Shown here: piece after piece, positions 21,555 through 32,830 of the stretch
Layout of the letters: each line of letters starts with the position of its first letter
Position numbering within the stretch: position 1 is the stretch's first letter
Assembly: GCA_028583405.1 (NCBI GenBank)
Contig: CM053244.1
Location: forward strand, 5,286,299-5,350,298
Reading direction: 5' to 3'
Length of the DNA: 64,000 bases
Source: Pogonophryne albipinna
Lineage: Eukaryota; Chordata; Actinopteri; Perciformes; Artedidraconidae
Position numbers and translations under genes: made by a program
The notes under the pieces: generated by a model
Databases searched by the model: none
The model's input: the letters and a program-made list of their open reading frames with translations, nothing else
Told to the model about the DNA's origin: nothing

Positions 21555-21722
21555 TGGACTTCGAATCAGGGGATAGCAAGTTTGAGTCCCACTGCAGTCA
21601 GCATGTTGTTGTGTCCCTGGGCAAGACACTCAAATTGCTCCTGTGGGGATTGTTCACAGTACTGAATGTATGTAAGTCGCTTTGGATAAAAGTGTCTAAC
21701 AAATGACATGTAATGTAATAGC
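21555..21722 (+). repeat. SINE with LINE-type tail
   Basis: A pol III B-box-like tttgagtccc is followed by gtccctgggcaagacact and the tail tcgctttggataaaagtg...aatgtaatgtaat. This is the layout of tRNA-derived fish SINEs that borrow a LINE 3' end. The 5' boundary is uncertain. Confidence 0.55.
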
Positions 21723-22016
21723 CAGATGGCTGTGAGTAGTTCCATTATATTTAAAAACTCCAGTTTAATTATGTCAACTTTAATAGTGCTATTACACTAT
21801 TGTGACTGTAGAAAAATAGTAAAAAGGGATTTGATTTTCACTCTAACAAATAATGACATTGTTTTAGTGGTTTATTAGCTTGAACAAATTATTGAGGTTA
21901 ACGTTATTCTCAATGTTTAATATGCATTTTTCTGCTGCACAGAATTATAGACCAAGGTACAATTTTACTTATGGAATCTTTTATCTATTCAGTATGGGGA
22001 GAACAACTGTTATAAT

Positions 22017-23228
22017 CAGGGGTGCCCATAACTTTTTTAGTGAGTTACTCAGATGAGTACCAGGAGACAGCGTTTGGTACTCACCCCACACGAAGCGTGG
22101 TCCTCCTCAGTGTCGCCTTCACTGTCCTCTATTTACACTTCTTGCATGCTAGATGATGAAGATGCACCTCCCTGTCTCTGTTTAAGCCTCCGATTTGCTT
22201 TCTCCAAAACTGTGAAGTCCTTGCATTTCATGAGGCCAAGTTGAAGGATTAAATACTAAGAAATTATCACATGACTAGAAGTCATATCTGATTTCAGATG
22301 TGGGATGTTACGAAGTACACTTCTTCAAGTACTGTACTTAAGTACAATTTTGAGATATTTGTACTTTACTTTGATCTAATTTGTAAAACTAGCTGCACCT
22401 TTACCAGCTTTGAGAACACTTTCATGATCACTCATTACAAAACATATCATATATATTATTCTGAAATGGACCAATCTGCACAAAGACTACTTTTACTTTT
22501 GGTACTTTAACTATATTTTGATGAGAATACCTTTCTAATTTTACTTGAGTAACATTTTGAATGCAGGACTTTTATTGTAACAGAGTAACACTCTGGTACT
22601 TCTACTTTTACTCAAGTACAAGATCTGAGTACTTCTTCCACCTCTGTCTGATTTCAAACTCTTCCATAACACCCTGAGGAAGTTTGCAACTGTGTTTCAC
22701 TCCACTTTGTTGTAAATAAAACTGCAACAGCTTGACCACAGAGCGTGAACATTGTGATCAGCTGATTTTGCGCAGTTCTCCAGTGTGTGCGCGGGGAACA
22801 GAATGTGCACAGGGAGTCTCCCACTGCAGCCAGCTGGCAGAGTTTTGCCACAATTCTGTTGTTCATACCGACGTTAACCCTGTCTGTGCACACGGCGACC
22901 AACTCTGTCGTCCAGTGATCTAAGCCTCTGCCTCCTGTAAGCTTCACAGGTCCCTCGGTCATGTCCTGCGCGGCTCGGCCGGCTCCAGTTCAGTCAGTCA
23001 CAGAAAGTCAGAAGATTTTTTGCAGGGAGCGAAATGGCAACGTAGCTGCTTAATGCCGTTTTTTTTTTTTTTTAACTTGTCTCGTAGTTTACTCCATTGA
23101 CTGTTGACAAGAAACGTGTAGACGAAATATGTGTTTTGTTTAGATGTTTTGAGGTACGCAAAGGCGCGTAGTGACGTTACGCAATTCAGATTTTTGCCGT
23201 GCATGCGTACCAGTTATGTTCACCCCTG
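22017..23228. mobile_element. hAT-like element, 8-bp TSD GTTATAAT
   Basis: Starts CAGGGGTGCCCATAAC, ends GTTATGTTCACCCCTG, with GTTATAAT on both sides (22009-22016, 23229-23236). Length 1212 bp with no transposase frame. It carries the 'aagtactcag' repeat, copy B, at about 22300-22645, plus a T-run at 23060. Confidence 0.8.
22300..22645 (-). repeat. 'aagtactcag' fish repeat, copy B, nested in hAT
   Basis: Reverse-orientation copy of the 19804 repeat: cttcttcaagtactgtact at the left, actcaagtacaagatctgag then tacttcttccacc at the right. Confidence 0.5.
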
Positions 23229-23287
23229 GTTATAATGTAGCAACTGCTTTATCAAAGAGGTGTATAGACAGAAAAAAGTGTCCAATA

Positions 23288-23740
23288 ATCAGGGTTCGTA
23301 CGGGTGCTGGAAATCCTTGAAAATCCTTGAAATGTTATGAGGTGTTTTCAAGGTTTGAAAAGTGCTTGCATTTTGGGAATGGTGCTTGAAATTGTAAACG
23401 CTTTACTTCGCTTTTTAGATTAAAAGAAAATAAAGAAGTCGGAGCGTGCTTAATTGCTTCGCTTTTACATAAAACAGCTCCGCTGCAGCCTTCCCGCGCT
23501 ATGCGCGTGACCTGCAAGTGTTTTTGTTACGTGTGACCTGGGCATTCTGATGAGTGAGTGCCAGGAGGTTGCAGTTTCAACGAGCGTTGGCTAGCAGAAG
23601 ACAAATACAAGCCGTGGCTAAGGCGAGGGTCAAGCCCACGAGTAGCCTCCTGCAAAGTTTGCAAAAATAACGATGGGAGAGTCTGCGCTGACGAGCCACA
23701 TGAAAGGTACGCCGTAGTAGAGCATTTTAGATTAGGCTAA
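23288..23740 (+). mobile_element. hAT-like fragment with zinc-finger start
   Basis: cagggttcgtacgggtgctg resembles a hAT terminus. Further in, 23558-23680 encodes MPGGCSFNERWLAEDKYKPW and then ASCKVCKNND, a treble-clef-like finger seen at the N-terminus of some transposases. No right end was found before the next repeat begins at 23891. Confidence 0.4.
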
Positions 23741-24967
23741 CGTTAGCGAGCTGAATAGCGAACTCGATTGAGGGATAATAATAATTGCAGGGGACAATCA
23801 TTTCAGAGGAGCGTACCTATGTTAATATGTGCGTTACAGTCGCCATCCTGTGGTGTTCAGAGGATGAAGCACTCACTGTTGTAATTTAACCCAGTCTCAC
23901 GGCATTTCGTGTTATAGTCACGAAATATAATCTATTGATTCGACACAGAGCGATTTTAAAAACAAAGTATTTCTACTGGTAGTATATTTCGTGCCTAAAC
24001 CAAATGTGACTTGCTCTATCGAAATCAGTCACATTGACCCAAAGACACATTTTCGTTTGTATTACTGGTCTGGGGCAGAGCCCTCGAGATACTAAGAGTT
24101 ACGACACTCCCATAGACCTCCGTTGTAAAAAATGGCGGCGCCTACTTCCGGGGTATGGACATAGAAATAGTTCCAAATATTGTCATTTGGGCGTTGGACC
24201 TCATTCACTTACATTACGGCGCGTCGATTAGTTCCAGAGGTAAGTTGCTGAAATATCGAACTCTTTTGAATTGTCAACTGTCTATATTGTATCAGAGGCC
24301 CTTTATGATGCTTATACTGGTCTTCATTTGTATATGCACAGCGTAATTATCTATATTTTATCTTGGTTGTTACAACCAATTTTGCTAGCGCGACTTCGTC
24401 AACTTTGAAGGTAAGATTTCAGTAATGAATCGCTAGCAGCTTATATATCAATGATTCTGGGTAACTAACAAGCAGGATTTAGATTGATTATGTGTTTTTA
24501 TTGTTATTTTGGTTTTTATCTGCTGAACCTGACCGTGTCAGCCATCCTTAGTCGGCTTTTTCTGTATGATATGACTTAACTGCTAGCACTAGTAGAAATG
24601 AGGTGGCGTTTGTGATAAATATTTCATTTAATATTTCATTATGTGACATGTTGACTGTACTTAGTTTTCTTTTTTTACTGTTCCGTATTAACTCATCTGT
24701 ACTGTACAACTAGCCTAGCGCTACTTTTTAATGCTTGATGGCATGCTAGGATAGATTCCTTTGTATTGTAATACACACACTAGTTTAATGATTGTTCATC
24801 AAAGGTATTATTCAGTATTAAAAAATAATAATAGCCCACTGAACAGGCTACTCTACAGCAGTGAATGAAGGATGAGCCTAAAACATGGTCATGCATCCAA
24901 AATGTTTATTTTTAACAAAATAAACACTTAAAAATAATTAGCACTTTTTTTTATTCAGCCTTATATG

Positions 24968-25600
24968 TCAGCCATGGCTGTTGCTGCTGGAGAAGGGTGC
25001 TGCTGCTGGAGAAGGGTGCTGCTGCTGGAGGAGGGTGCTGCTGCTGAAGGAGGCTGGTGCTGGCAACGTCTGCAGGCGATGACTGCTGAAAGAAGAGGAG
25101 GCTGCTGCTGGAGGGTGCTGCTGCTGGAGGGTGCTACTGCTGAAGGAGGGTGCTGCTGCTGGAGGAGGGTGCTGCTGAATGAGGGTGCTGCTGCTGAAGG
25201 AGGCTGGTGCTGGACCGGGAATGGAGATGCCAAGTACATCGATGGCAACGAGTAAGGTGTTTGGCAGTGGCCTAGATGTTATGACCTTCGGTGCAGAGGT
25301 CTGTTGGGTCTTCTTTGCCTTCTTACTCTGACTCTTGCTGCCAAGATACCCTTTATGTTTATCCTTCCTCTCAGCCCTGATGCACTTTGATGCAATCCTT
25401 AACCTCAGCCTGATGTATGTTGAGAGGATTTTTTTCTTCAGGTCATGGCATGAGGGAAGGTTGCTGTCCAGCAACATGGCTTCTTGTTCCAGCTGTGACA
25501 CTGCATTTGAGGACTCCATGAGGGAATCGCTCGTCCTCACACGGAACAGCTGCTCCACGTTCTGAACAAGGGTGAAAACCTCATCAGATGGACGGTAATC
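24968..25600 (-). CDS. C-terminal region of THAP transposon protein
   Basis: The frame is open from about 25600 (YRPSDEVFTLVQNVEQLF), then CHDLKKKILSTYIRLRLRI, a basic stretch, and a Ser/Gln/Pro/Ala-rich tail produced by a minisatellite. I recognise no RNase H-like catalytic triad, so the encoded protein is either an accessory or deletion form or a non-catalytic relic. A one-base frame change separates it from the coiled-coil exon. Confidence 0.5.
   Translation of the reverse strand, partial: DYRPSDEVFTLVQNVEQLFRVRTSDSLMESSNAVSQLEQEAMLLDSNLPSCHDLKKKILSTYIRLRLRIASKCIRAERKDKHKGYLGSKSQSKKAKKTQQTSAPKVITSRPLPNTLLVAIDVLGISIPGPAPASFSSSTLIQQHPPPAAAPSFSSSTLQQQHPPAAASSSFSSHRLQTLPAPASFSSSTLLQQQHPSPAAAPFSSSNSHG
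24985..25215. repeat. GCTGCTGCTGGAG-type coding minisatellite
   Basis: Irregular tandem copies of ggtgctgctgctggagaag and variants, about 15-30 bases each. On the - strand they encode the Ser/Gln/Pro-rich tail of the THAP protein. Confidence 0.75.
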
Positions 25601-25605
25601 TGGCT

Positions 25606-26006
25606 CTAATTTGGTTTGAAGATTTCTTTAAATTTTAGATTAATCAAATTGTGTTGTTTTTTTAATGCCGAATTAATCCTTTTCCGGTTTACCAGAGCCC
25701 TCTCTGCTCTCTTTCTTAGTAATCTCTCCCTTCTCAGTTGCCTCATTAGATCCTCCACGTGAGCCCGGTCACAACTGGCCCTTGGCAGTCTGCTCCCTGG
25801 AGCACCTGACCCTGGCAAACTGGCCTCTTCATAGCTGACCCCTGACTGACTGGCTCCTGGCACACTGATCTCTGGTAAGGTGGCCTCTTGATTGTCGGCC
25901 CCTGACATACTGGCCCCTGGCAGTCTGCTGACATCTGTCTCACTCTCTCTCTCTGTTATGTCCCTTTCATTCCCTTGGAACTCCACCTCAATATCTCCCT
26001 GAATCT
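25606..26006 (-). CDS. Repeat-rich linker and coiled-coil exon
   Basis: An acceptor (attgttacag) ends at 26007. The exon encodes an acidic start (DIEVEFQGNERDITERE), then degenerate repeats of LPGAS/VPGAS/GAPGS type. A charged helical stretch (EDLMRQLRRERLLRKRAERA) follows, likely a coiled coil as found after the finger in many THAP proteins. The frame stops at 25606-25608. The similarity to the next exon suggests one base was lost at that point rather than a true terminus. Confidence 0.55.
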
Positions 26007-26344
26007 CTGTAACAATAACAAGGCAATCTTGCTGTTATGTGTGTATGCTGCCTTTACATGTGCACCTATTGTCATTTAAGGGTACACTACACTCCTATAG
26101 TGACATGCATCTAAGTTCGTCTATTGGCAATGTTAAAGTATGAAGAAATCTGTAGATTATCTACATGTGGTATATGAGTCTTCAGAGAATCCCTAAACCC
26201 TGGTAGTTTTGAAGCTGTATAATCTGAAGGTTGCATTAGGAGTGTAGTCTATCCTTGAATTATATAACATGGGAAACATTGTTAGCTTCATATATCATAC
26301 CAATGTTTGATGTGCCATAATAGGTGTGGTCATCATTCCTGACA

Positions 26345-26459
26345 TTAACAGCTGGAGGCATACTCCTTGACGTGGATTTCCTGTTGGAACAGCATCTGGC
26401 CTCAACCTCAAATTTCCTCCTGATTTGTTGCCAATATATTGGTCGTCTTCAAAGTGTAC
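26345..26459 (-). CDS. THAP-domain exon 2
   Basis: A clear acceptor (ctacctacctacag) precedes VHFEDDQYIGN and LRLRPDAVPT, the HF ligand region and the AVPT box that close a THAP finger. The downstream limit is approximate. Together with exon 1 this makes a complete C2CH finger. Confidence 0.7.
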
Positions 26460-26558
26460 CTGTAGGTAGGTAGGTTTGATCAGTTTCCACTGCACACTTC
26501 AAATGTCATTGAAGAGTCATAATTCTCTACACTTGGAAATATGATGCCCTTTAAAATG

Positions 26559-26756
26559 TTAACAAGTCATGTCACCTCTGTGAACATTACTGATATGACA
26601 GAGTTTTCTGCTGTTGTTGTCCTCTGTCAGACACAGGTTTTGTCTGTTGACCATTGCCATCCATCTCTTCCTTGGCTCTACGTCCTTAGGGAAGCCATAC
26701 ATCCGGAACCCCTTCTCGGATCGATTAGAGCATCCAAATGCTGCACATCCAACCAT
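26559..26756 (-). CDS. THAP-domain exon 1 of transposon protein
   Basis: Begins MVGCAAFGCSNRSEKGFRMY, the C-X4-C-X-N opening of a THAP C2CH zinc finger, followed by FPKD and RKRWMAMVNR with the invariant tryptophan. The third ligand cysteine is in RKLC. The second half of the domain is in the next exon at about 26459-26345. THAP domains bind the terminal DNA of P-type transposons. The exon's splice donor could not be fixed, and the frame runs on into likely intron. Confidence 0.75.
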   Translation of the reverse strand: MVGCAAFGCSNRSEKGFRMYGFPKDVEPRKRWMAMVNRQNLCLTEDNNSRKLCHISNVHRGDMTC

Positions 26757-27289
26757 GGTATGACAACTGATCTATTAAAATGCAATATAAACGAAAGTGC
26801 CATAATATTTGTTGTCGTTGTGCAAACATTTTAACATGAATATTGCTATGTCCTCTGTTCAGTCTGCTCCCAACTGTATTCTCTCCCCTTATTCACCACT
26901 GTTCCTATTCTTGCTCTGCTTTTTAGGGCCCAGGAAACAGATGAAGAGGATGTCCCTTTCACAAAGGAACCTTTTTGTTTTTTTCAAAATGGTCAGGCTC
27001 CTGGATGCCCTAGAGTTCTGTATTGCTTTTTTGTAAATAGTTGCTTACCCTAACCCTTTTTTGTAAATAGTATTGCTTTTTTATAAATAGTTGATTTTTT
27101 GTAAATAGTTGTTTGTAAATATTTGTAAAATGCCCCCCCCCCCCCACAATTGTTGTTCGCACAATTATGCTTCAGTTTTTCACTTTTTGGTGTCCATTGT
27201 TCAGCCACTGTTTGGTAAGCAACAATTTGTTTTGGCCAAAATGTGTTATTCACACTCCTGACTCCAGTTTGATGTGCTGCATTCTCCTC

Positions 27290-27720
27290 TGAGTGGTCCT
27301 GATTTCAGGCAGAGGTCATGGCTTGGAAGGTTTTATATCATGTAGTGCCTCAACAGAACCTAATATGAATTGCTTTTTTCAGTTTCTATTTTTTTTTTTA
27401 TTGTCTCGTCGCTGGATCACGTCCCCCTGGCAAAGTGGCCTCGTCATTGACAAACCTGTTTTTGTTGCTCTGGTTCAACAGGAGCTTCTGTAAATAGTTT
27501 TGAAAATAGTTTGAATATTTATCATAGTAATAATTTTCTGTCTCCCACTCTGTCTCAATTTAATTTATCGTTTCTTTGCCCCACCATATGTTTTGTTGTC
27601 CAAGGGCACTAATTTGGTCTGTGTTGAAGATTGTTTTACACTTTAGATTAATCAAATTGTGTTTTTTGGCTGAATTAATCTTTTTCTGTTTAACCCTAAC
27701 CCTCTTTGTTCTCCTTCTCA
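27290..27720 (-). repeat. Degenerate internal duplication of the linker exon
   Basis: tttagattaatcaaattgtg followed by gaattaatc-ttttc at 27643-27690 repeats 25636-25690. ccccctggcaaagtggcctc at 27422 resembles ccctggcaaactggcctctt at 25810. A second decayed copy of the exon lies upstream of the THAP start. Confidence 0.45.
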
Positions 27721-28486
27721 TTCATTTTACTTTGTTTTGTTCTAACACACATCACTTTTTCCATACACTGTTCTTAATACTTGTTCACACATTTGTTCGT
27801 CCCTTTTACTTTGTTCTTCCTGTTGTTCTTGTTCAAACACATATCAATTGTTCATCCACTGTTGTGGTAAAATGATATTCATAGTCTTAACATGATCATG
27901 CTACCCATGCTAACATGAACACAAGCGTTTCCCTCCAAAAATGTAAAACGTATCTAAGTAATAGGCTACCAAGCTTTCCGTTGTCACCCTGCCTCTCCAA
28001 ATGCAAAACTGTCAATAAAAAGTATGCAATAATGCTATTACAGCTGAAAAAGTACTTGGGTGTGTGTGTTTTTTTAATATATATTTACCATTCAATAACG
28101 CAATTGCTGCTGTCTGTCTGTCCCATAGAAGAACATGGCAGCGCAACTATACTACGGACGTGACTGTCCTGGCAGTGACAGCAACATAGCCTGCTTGTGC
28201 TACCACACTTTCCTCTCAAAATATCGTTAAATAACGAAACTTGTAAATAGTGCCAATCCATACAAAGTGTAACCACATCAGGTAAATATGAAAGCAATCT
28301 TTAAAAAATAACAGCGTTGGTTTAATCTATGACTATTTTGAGCATGTTTGTGTTGTTTTTGCCATAGAGAAGCATTGCCACGGAAGTGCGTTTGGAACTA
28401 TCCCGGCATACATAAACCACGTGACCGGCTGGCGGTGACATCAAAGAGTGTCGTAACTCTTATCTCTCTAGGGCTCTGGTCTGGGG

Positions 28487-28745
28487 GAAGCTCGCAAGTT
28501 TGTTTGTGTATTTTTGCGTTTGTGTGTATTGTGTTTGTTTCCCGGGGAAAACCCTCACGAGAAACACCGGCTGTTGTTACGCCTGCTGTGACGTAAAGTC
28601 ACTCCGTTCTCCGCTTGTAATTATGCCGTCACAAGCTTCAAAATTGTATTTATCGTCTGAATTTGCCGAAACAAGTTTAATATTCTGAAAGCCAAGACTT
28701 TGTTGATTTGAAAACCGATGAAAACAAACTGTAACGGACCCTGCC
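28487..28745 (+). repeat. Right part of the host repeat, copy 2
   Basis: About 260 bp, closely matching 18851-19108 (gaagctcgc..., cccggg-gaaa-c-ctcac, aacaccggctgttgtt, gtaacggaccctgccg). Confidence 0.75.
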
Positions 28746-29435
28746 GTGTTATCTATGATTACTATACGCCTTTACTTCATAATTTCAGCGGAGGGAGGGG
28801 CAGCGCCGCTGCGGAAGAGCAGGGTGCGAGTTGAGAGGTGCCTCTTCTTCCCTTTACAAGCTTCAAACATGTATTTATCATGAGATTTTGGCAATAACAG
28901 TTTCATATTCTGAAAGCCAAGACTTTGTTTATTTAAAATTTAAAAACACACCCGAACCCTGAAACTAGTTTTTTTTACACAAATCCACGTTTATTTTTTT
29001 TTAAATGAGCCGTTGCGACTTTTGACTGATTTCGATAGAGTGGGTCACAAATAATAACAAATTAGAAGGAAAAAAATATATATACAGATTTCAGTATTCT
29101 GAGGCTCTGAGCCATTTATTTTACTCAGACAGCAAAAAAAAACAGACATTATACGATTTAAAATAAAAACAATAATCATGGCTTGATATTGAGTAAGAAA
29201 CATAGACTGTATATATAAAGGTAAGAATGTGTTTTTATGAACCCCACAGCTTCCGGTCTTCCAAGACCCGACCGGACCAAAAGACGCAGGCACTAAACAC
29301 ACTACCAATAGAAATACATTGCTTTTAAAATCGTTGTTTGTGACACGAAAAAAGGGGGTAATCGTGTTGGTGAACAATAGAATCAATAGATTACATTTAT
29401 TTCGTAACTATAACACGAAATGCCGTGAGACTTGG

Positions 29436-29805
29436 TTGCGTAATTAGACTTTAGCTTGTTAGTATGTTATAAATTATAAACTGAGGATTTGACCACTGTT
29501 GATACTTTTAGAAACAGGCTTTTATATAAAATCTTGAAGTATTATACAAGTAAAACTACATTTTGCTTTAATCCCATGTAATTGTAGAATAAACACAGTC
29601 TTCCTTTGAAGATGTATAAGTCAGGTGTCTTGAGTAGTCAACATTACCTAAAATCATTGTACACATTTGTAAATATTATTTTCCACTTGTTACCATTGGG
29701 AGTCTATTTTTATGCAGCTCTGCAGGTCCAGGATTGGCACCAGGGTCGAGGGAGGTGTCAGGAGGGCTTTGCCTTCCTCCTCTAAATGGCCTGGCACAAT
29801 TAGCG
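29436..29805. other. No recognisable feature
   Basis: AT-rich, no coding or repeat signature recognised. Confidence 0.5.
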
Positions 29806-29813
29806 GGGCACAC

Positions 29814-30971
29814 CAGTGACGTGCGGTGAGGTTCATGGCTGGTGAGGCACTGACTCTTTCAGAGTCAGATTTACAAATATTATATATTTTGACCTTAAAG
29901 GTGGCGGGGTAGGTAATTTTGGAGAAACCAGCTCGAGTGCGTTAGAATTTGAAAATACACAGCCCCTTTCATTGCTATCGGGATGTTAAGAGCATTCCAT
30001 GGAATATAACAAAAAGTGTATATCGTGCCGGTTTCTCAAACTTACCTACCCCACCTTTAATCAAAATATTCTGTTATTTTCAAAAGCTTTTTTAGTCTGA
30101 TGCTTCGATTCATTTTAAACAGACCGTTCAACAAAAGGATAGCCTACCCAAAATCTAAATATTGGATTGTTCTCTCTTAGTAAGATCCAATTTTTATTAC
30201 AAATGTGGACTTACCTTGACTTGAAGATGAAGTCCATGCTATCCTTCTGGACAACAATCTTTATTACTTTTTTGTAAAAGTCCTTCTTATCTTCCTCTAG
30301 TTTCAAAAGCCTAGCTTGTTGTTTTCGTCTACCATCTCTGCGTAGAATAACAGTAGCAACAAGAGTGCGGCAGAGGTTGTGGCTGCCTCCCCTGGTGCTT
30401 TTTTCATTGCCGTTGTATGATGAGACCAGCGAGCTTAAATATCATATATACGTGAAATAAGTTACTTAGAGACTATGGATGGCGAGGACACATGTAATAA
30501 AGGGATCTACAAACATTACATTGGTGACATACAGTGAGATGGTGCAGGCATGCGCTTAGGGCCCGCTTTCCAGCCAGTTTCTGTGGGGTGACGCATTCTG
30601 AGGTGAGGCAGAGCTCATCTGTGCCTCACCTCACCACACAGTAACTGGCTTGAGCGCGCTCACAAAATAAGTGCCCGCGCTAAATTAGTGCCCGTGCTCC
30701 AGCAAGTTACTGTGGGCTTCTGTGAGGCAGAGCTCGTCCCTGCCTCACTTCTCAATCTCATCGCTCCCCGTAGTTGTAGCGGAGCTCGGAAAATTAGCCG
30801 ATTTTTACTATAAAAAGCGATTGGAATCATACAGAAATCACATTTACAACACAGATCAGTGGACACATTTTATTATTATTATTATTTGTATTATTATTCC
30901 TTTTTTCCGTTATATTGGAGAATGACAAGTGAGGCTCTGCCTCACCTGCCTCCCCTGACCGCACGTCGCTG
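29814..30971. mobile_element. hAT non-autonomous element, 8-bp TSD GGGCACAC
   Basis: The ends CAGTGACGTGCGGT and ACCGCACGTCGCTG are inverted with two mismatches, flanked by GGGCACAC (29806-29813, 30972-30979). 1158 bp. Subterminal gtgaggcagagct / gctctgcctcac blocks occur on both sides. No transposase. Confidence 0.85.
29894..30060. mobile_element. Small MITE nested in the hAT element
   Basis: ttaaaggtggcggggtaggt at the left and acctaccccacctttaa at the right form about 35 bp of inverted repeat (including gagaaacc/ggtttctc). Confidence 0.7.
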
Positions 30972-31056
30972 GGGCACACATATATATGACCGTGTTCTTT
31001 CTGCTAAGCATGGACCCACATTTCTTCATGCCATAATTCCGGACAATATAAGTTTG

Positions 31057-32830
31057 CTACTCGTTGATTTGATCGATCAAATCTTCAAATAATATGCATT
31101 TTTGTACAGTCTGCCCGTCTGTGACCGCAGCTGTTTTGTTTGTATACACTTGTGTGGCCTTGGCACCCTCTCCATCAAACTCCCACCTATTGACTTTGGT
31201 GGTGTCTTTCACCGCCAGAACCTTCACCTTTATTTGTGGAAGCTTTTCATAAGGCTTAGTGGCCGTTTCAAAAACTGTTTTACTGGTGGTAGCTGAAAGA
31301 AATCTCCAACAGCGAGAACAGACATTCCTCCAAAAGGTCTCTGGGTTCCTTTTGATTTGCTTCAGCCGTGCATCTACGTAGGCAAAGAGAGACTTTGAGA
31401 CCATAGATACCTCGTCAATAATGAGGATTTCAGCGTTTGAAAGCTCAGCTCTGATTTCATCCAGTTTATTGCCAAGACCTTGGAATGGAGGCTTGAGACT
31501 TCTGGGGAGCTTGAGGAGACAATGCAAGGTTGTTCCTGAAATGTTGAACGCAGCAGTTCCAGTAAAAGCAGATAAGAGGACAGTAGGTTTGGTTATGTCT
31601 GCTTCCTCTGCATTTTGTGGAAGTCAGCACAATATTTTGGACGCCTCAGCGTGGATGCATTAGATTAGGTGAGATTTACCTGTTCCAGCACCTCCATTTA
31701 CATAGAAGAAGAACTGTTGGGGATTTAAGCCAGAGACACGCTTTAGGCACCAGTCTCTGATGATGTAGAAGATTGACGCTTGTTTCTGGTTCAGGTTCTG
31801 ATACATTTGGCGTAACAACGCAGGATCAATGTTAGGGGCCTCTGTTGTGATTGCAATCTCAGGCCTGGGATTGTAGTCTGGTACATTTTCATGTCGTTGT
31901 CTCGCGTCGAGTTCTTTGATGCACTCCAACCTTTCTATCTCACTTTGGAGCCAGATTTCACCATTCGTTTGTCATGGGACCGTTTTGTTCAAACTCTTCA
32001 ATGGCAGTTTCAATGTCGTTCCTGTGTTTCTCGTACTTCTCTCTGTTTCTTTTGACGATTTGAGACACTGCCTCAGGGTACTGGGAACCTGGTAGCTGAA
32101 CGCCGGCATAGTCGTGAAAGGACTTGTAGGTAGGGAAGTTGATGCTTTTCAGCTGGGACTCTGACCGATAAGGCAGGTAAAGTTTGAGCAATGTGCCGTG
32201 AAATTCCTCAGGAAACTTTTCCTGTGAAAAGCGGCGATATTTGATGACGGCGGGTTTACCTTTTGTTCTCCTCTGGACGAATCCCATCTCATTCAGCAGA
32301 GGAAGAACATTTTGGCCATAGACAATCCTACAGGTTGCAGCGAAATCTGGTGTTTAGGTCGGGATTTGTACTTATCTGGTAAGCCGCTCATCCACACGTT
32401 AGCAGAGTCTGGTATTGTTTTCTCCAGGAAAGAACGAGGGTAACTCATTTTGAGCCCGTTGTCGTCTGTCTGTACAAATACAATGTTGCGTGTACACTGT
32501 TTCATATGTAGACCGCATGCACGAGCAACACACTCTTGGGCACTGACTTCTCTTTTTTTGGAGTAGGCTTGCATCATTTTCATTTCATCGCTTTCATTGA
32601 CATTTTCATGGCGAGAGTTTTGTATTACTGTCTTGAGGTATTCACTCAAACCATGTTCAGCCTAGCTTATGTAGCTGCAAATATACATGATGCAGGAGTA
32701 AGCATTGAGAATGAACTGTATATCCATATTGGCGCCCCAGGCATTGAGGAGGTAAGGGTTGTATCCATTCACCCAGCAGTCTTTGGGGTCGGGCTCCTGA
32801 TCAGCCTGTCGGTGTTCTTTTCCCCATAAT
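31057..32830 (-). pseudogene. Helitron Rep/PIF1-like helicase, decayed
   Basis: Read from high to low coordinates. [20 protein letters not shown] (about 32730) and KKREVSAQECVARACGLHMK come from the region between Rep and helicase. FPEEFHGTLLKLYLPYRSE follows. Then the helicase has Walker A GGAGTGKSHLI (~31665) and Walker [15 protein letters not shown] (~31430), with [12 protein letters not shown]. At least three frame changes separate these parts. The HUH nuclease is absent upstream and the helicase C-terminal motifs are missing, so the copy is dead. Helitrons replicate by rolling circle. Confidence 0.8.

Larger units (their letters stand above)
24076..28478 (-). mobile_element. THAP-domain DNA transposon (P-like), 8-bp TSD GTCTGGGG
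   Basis: The ends are cagagccctcgagatactaa (left) and the reverse complement of cagagccctagagagataag (right), continuing with agagttacgacactc in both arms. GTCTGGGG is duplicated at 24068-24075 and 28479-28486. The gene inside, on the - strand, starts with a THAP DNA-binding domain. THAP plus an 8-bp duplication fits the P superfamily. hAT also makes 8-bp duplications, so the class is inferred. The unoccupied target is preserved at 18851-18858. Confidence 0.75.
23891..29435. mobile_element. Long-inverted-repeat element hosting the THAP transposon
   Basis: The left arm starts ccagtctcacggcatttcg and the right arm ends with its near-complement (29385-29435, ...cgaaatgccgtgagacttgg). The arms stay similar for over 100 bp (ctattgattc, attttaaaa-caa-gtatttct). 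Inner inverted motifs (tcgaaatcagtca / tgactgatttcga) sit at 24014 and about 29027. With the nested element subtracted it is about 1.1 kb. No coding of its own was seen, and the target duplication is unclear. Confidence 0.6.

Noticed and set aside
21555..21722. tRNA gene
   Set aside because: Only a B-box-like motif is present. There is no cloverleaf, and the LINE-type tail marks it as a SINE.
30660..31092. ORFs near 30660-31092 considered as a gene
   Set aside because: They lie in the terminal repeats of the hAT element, and the composition is repeat-like with no domain.
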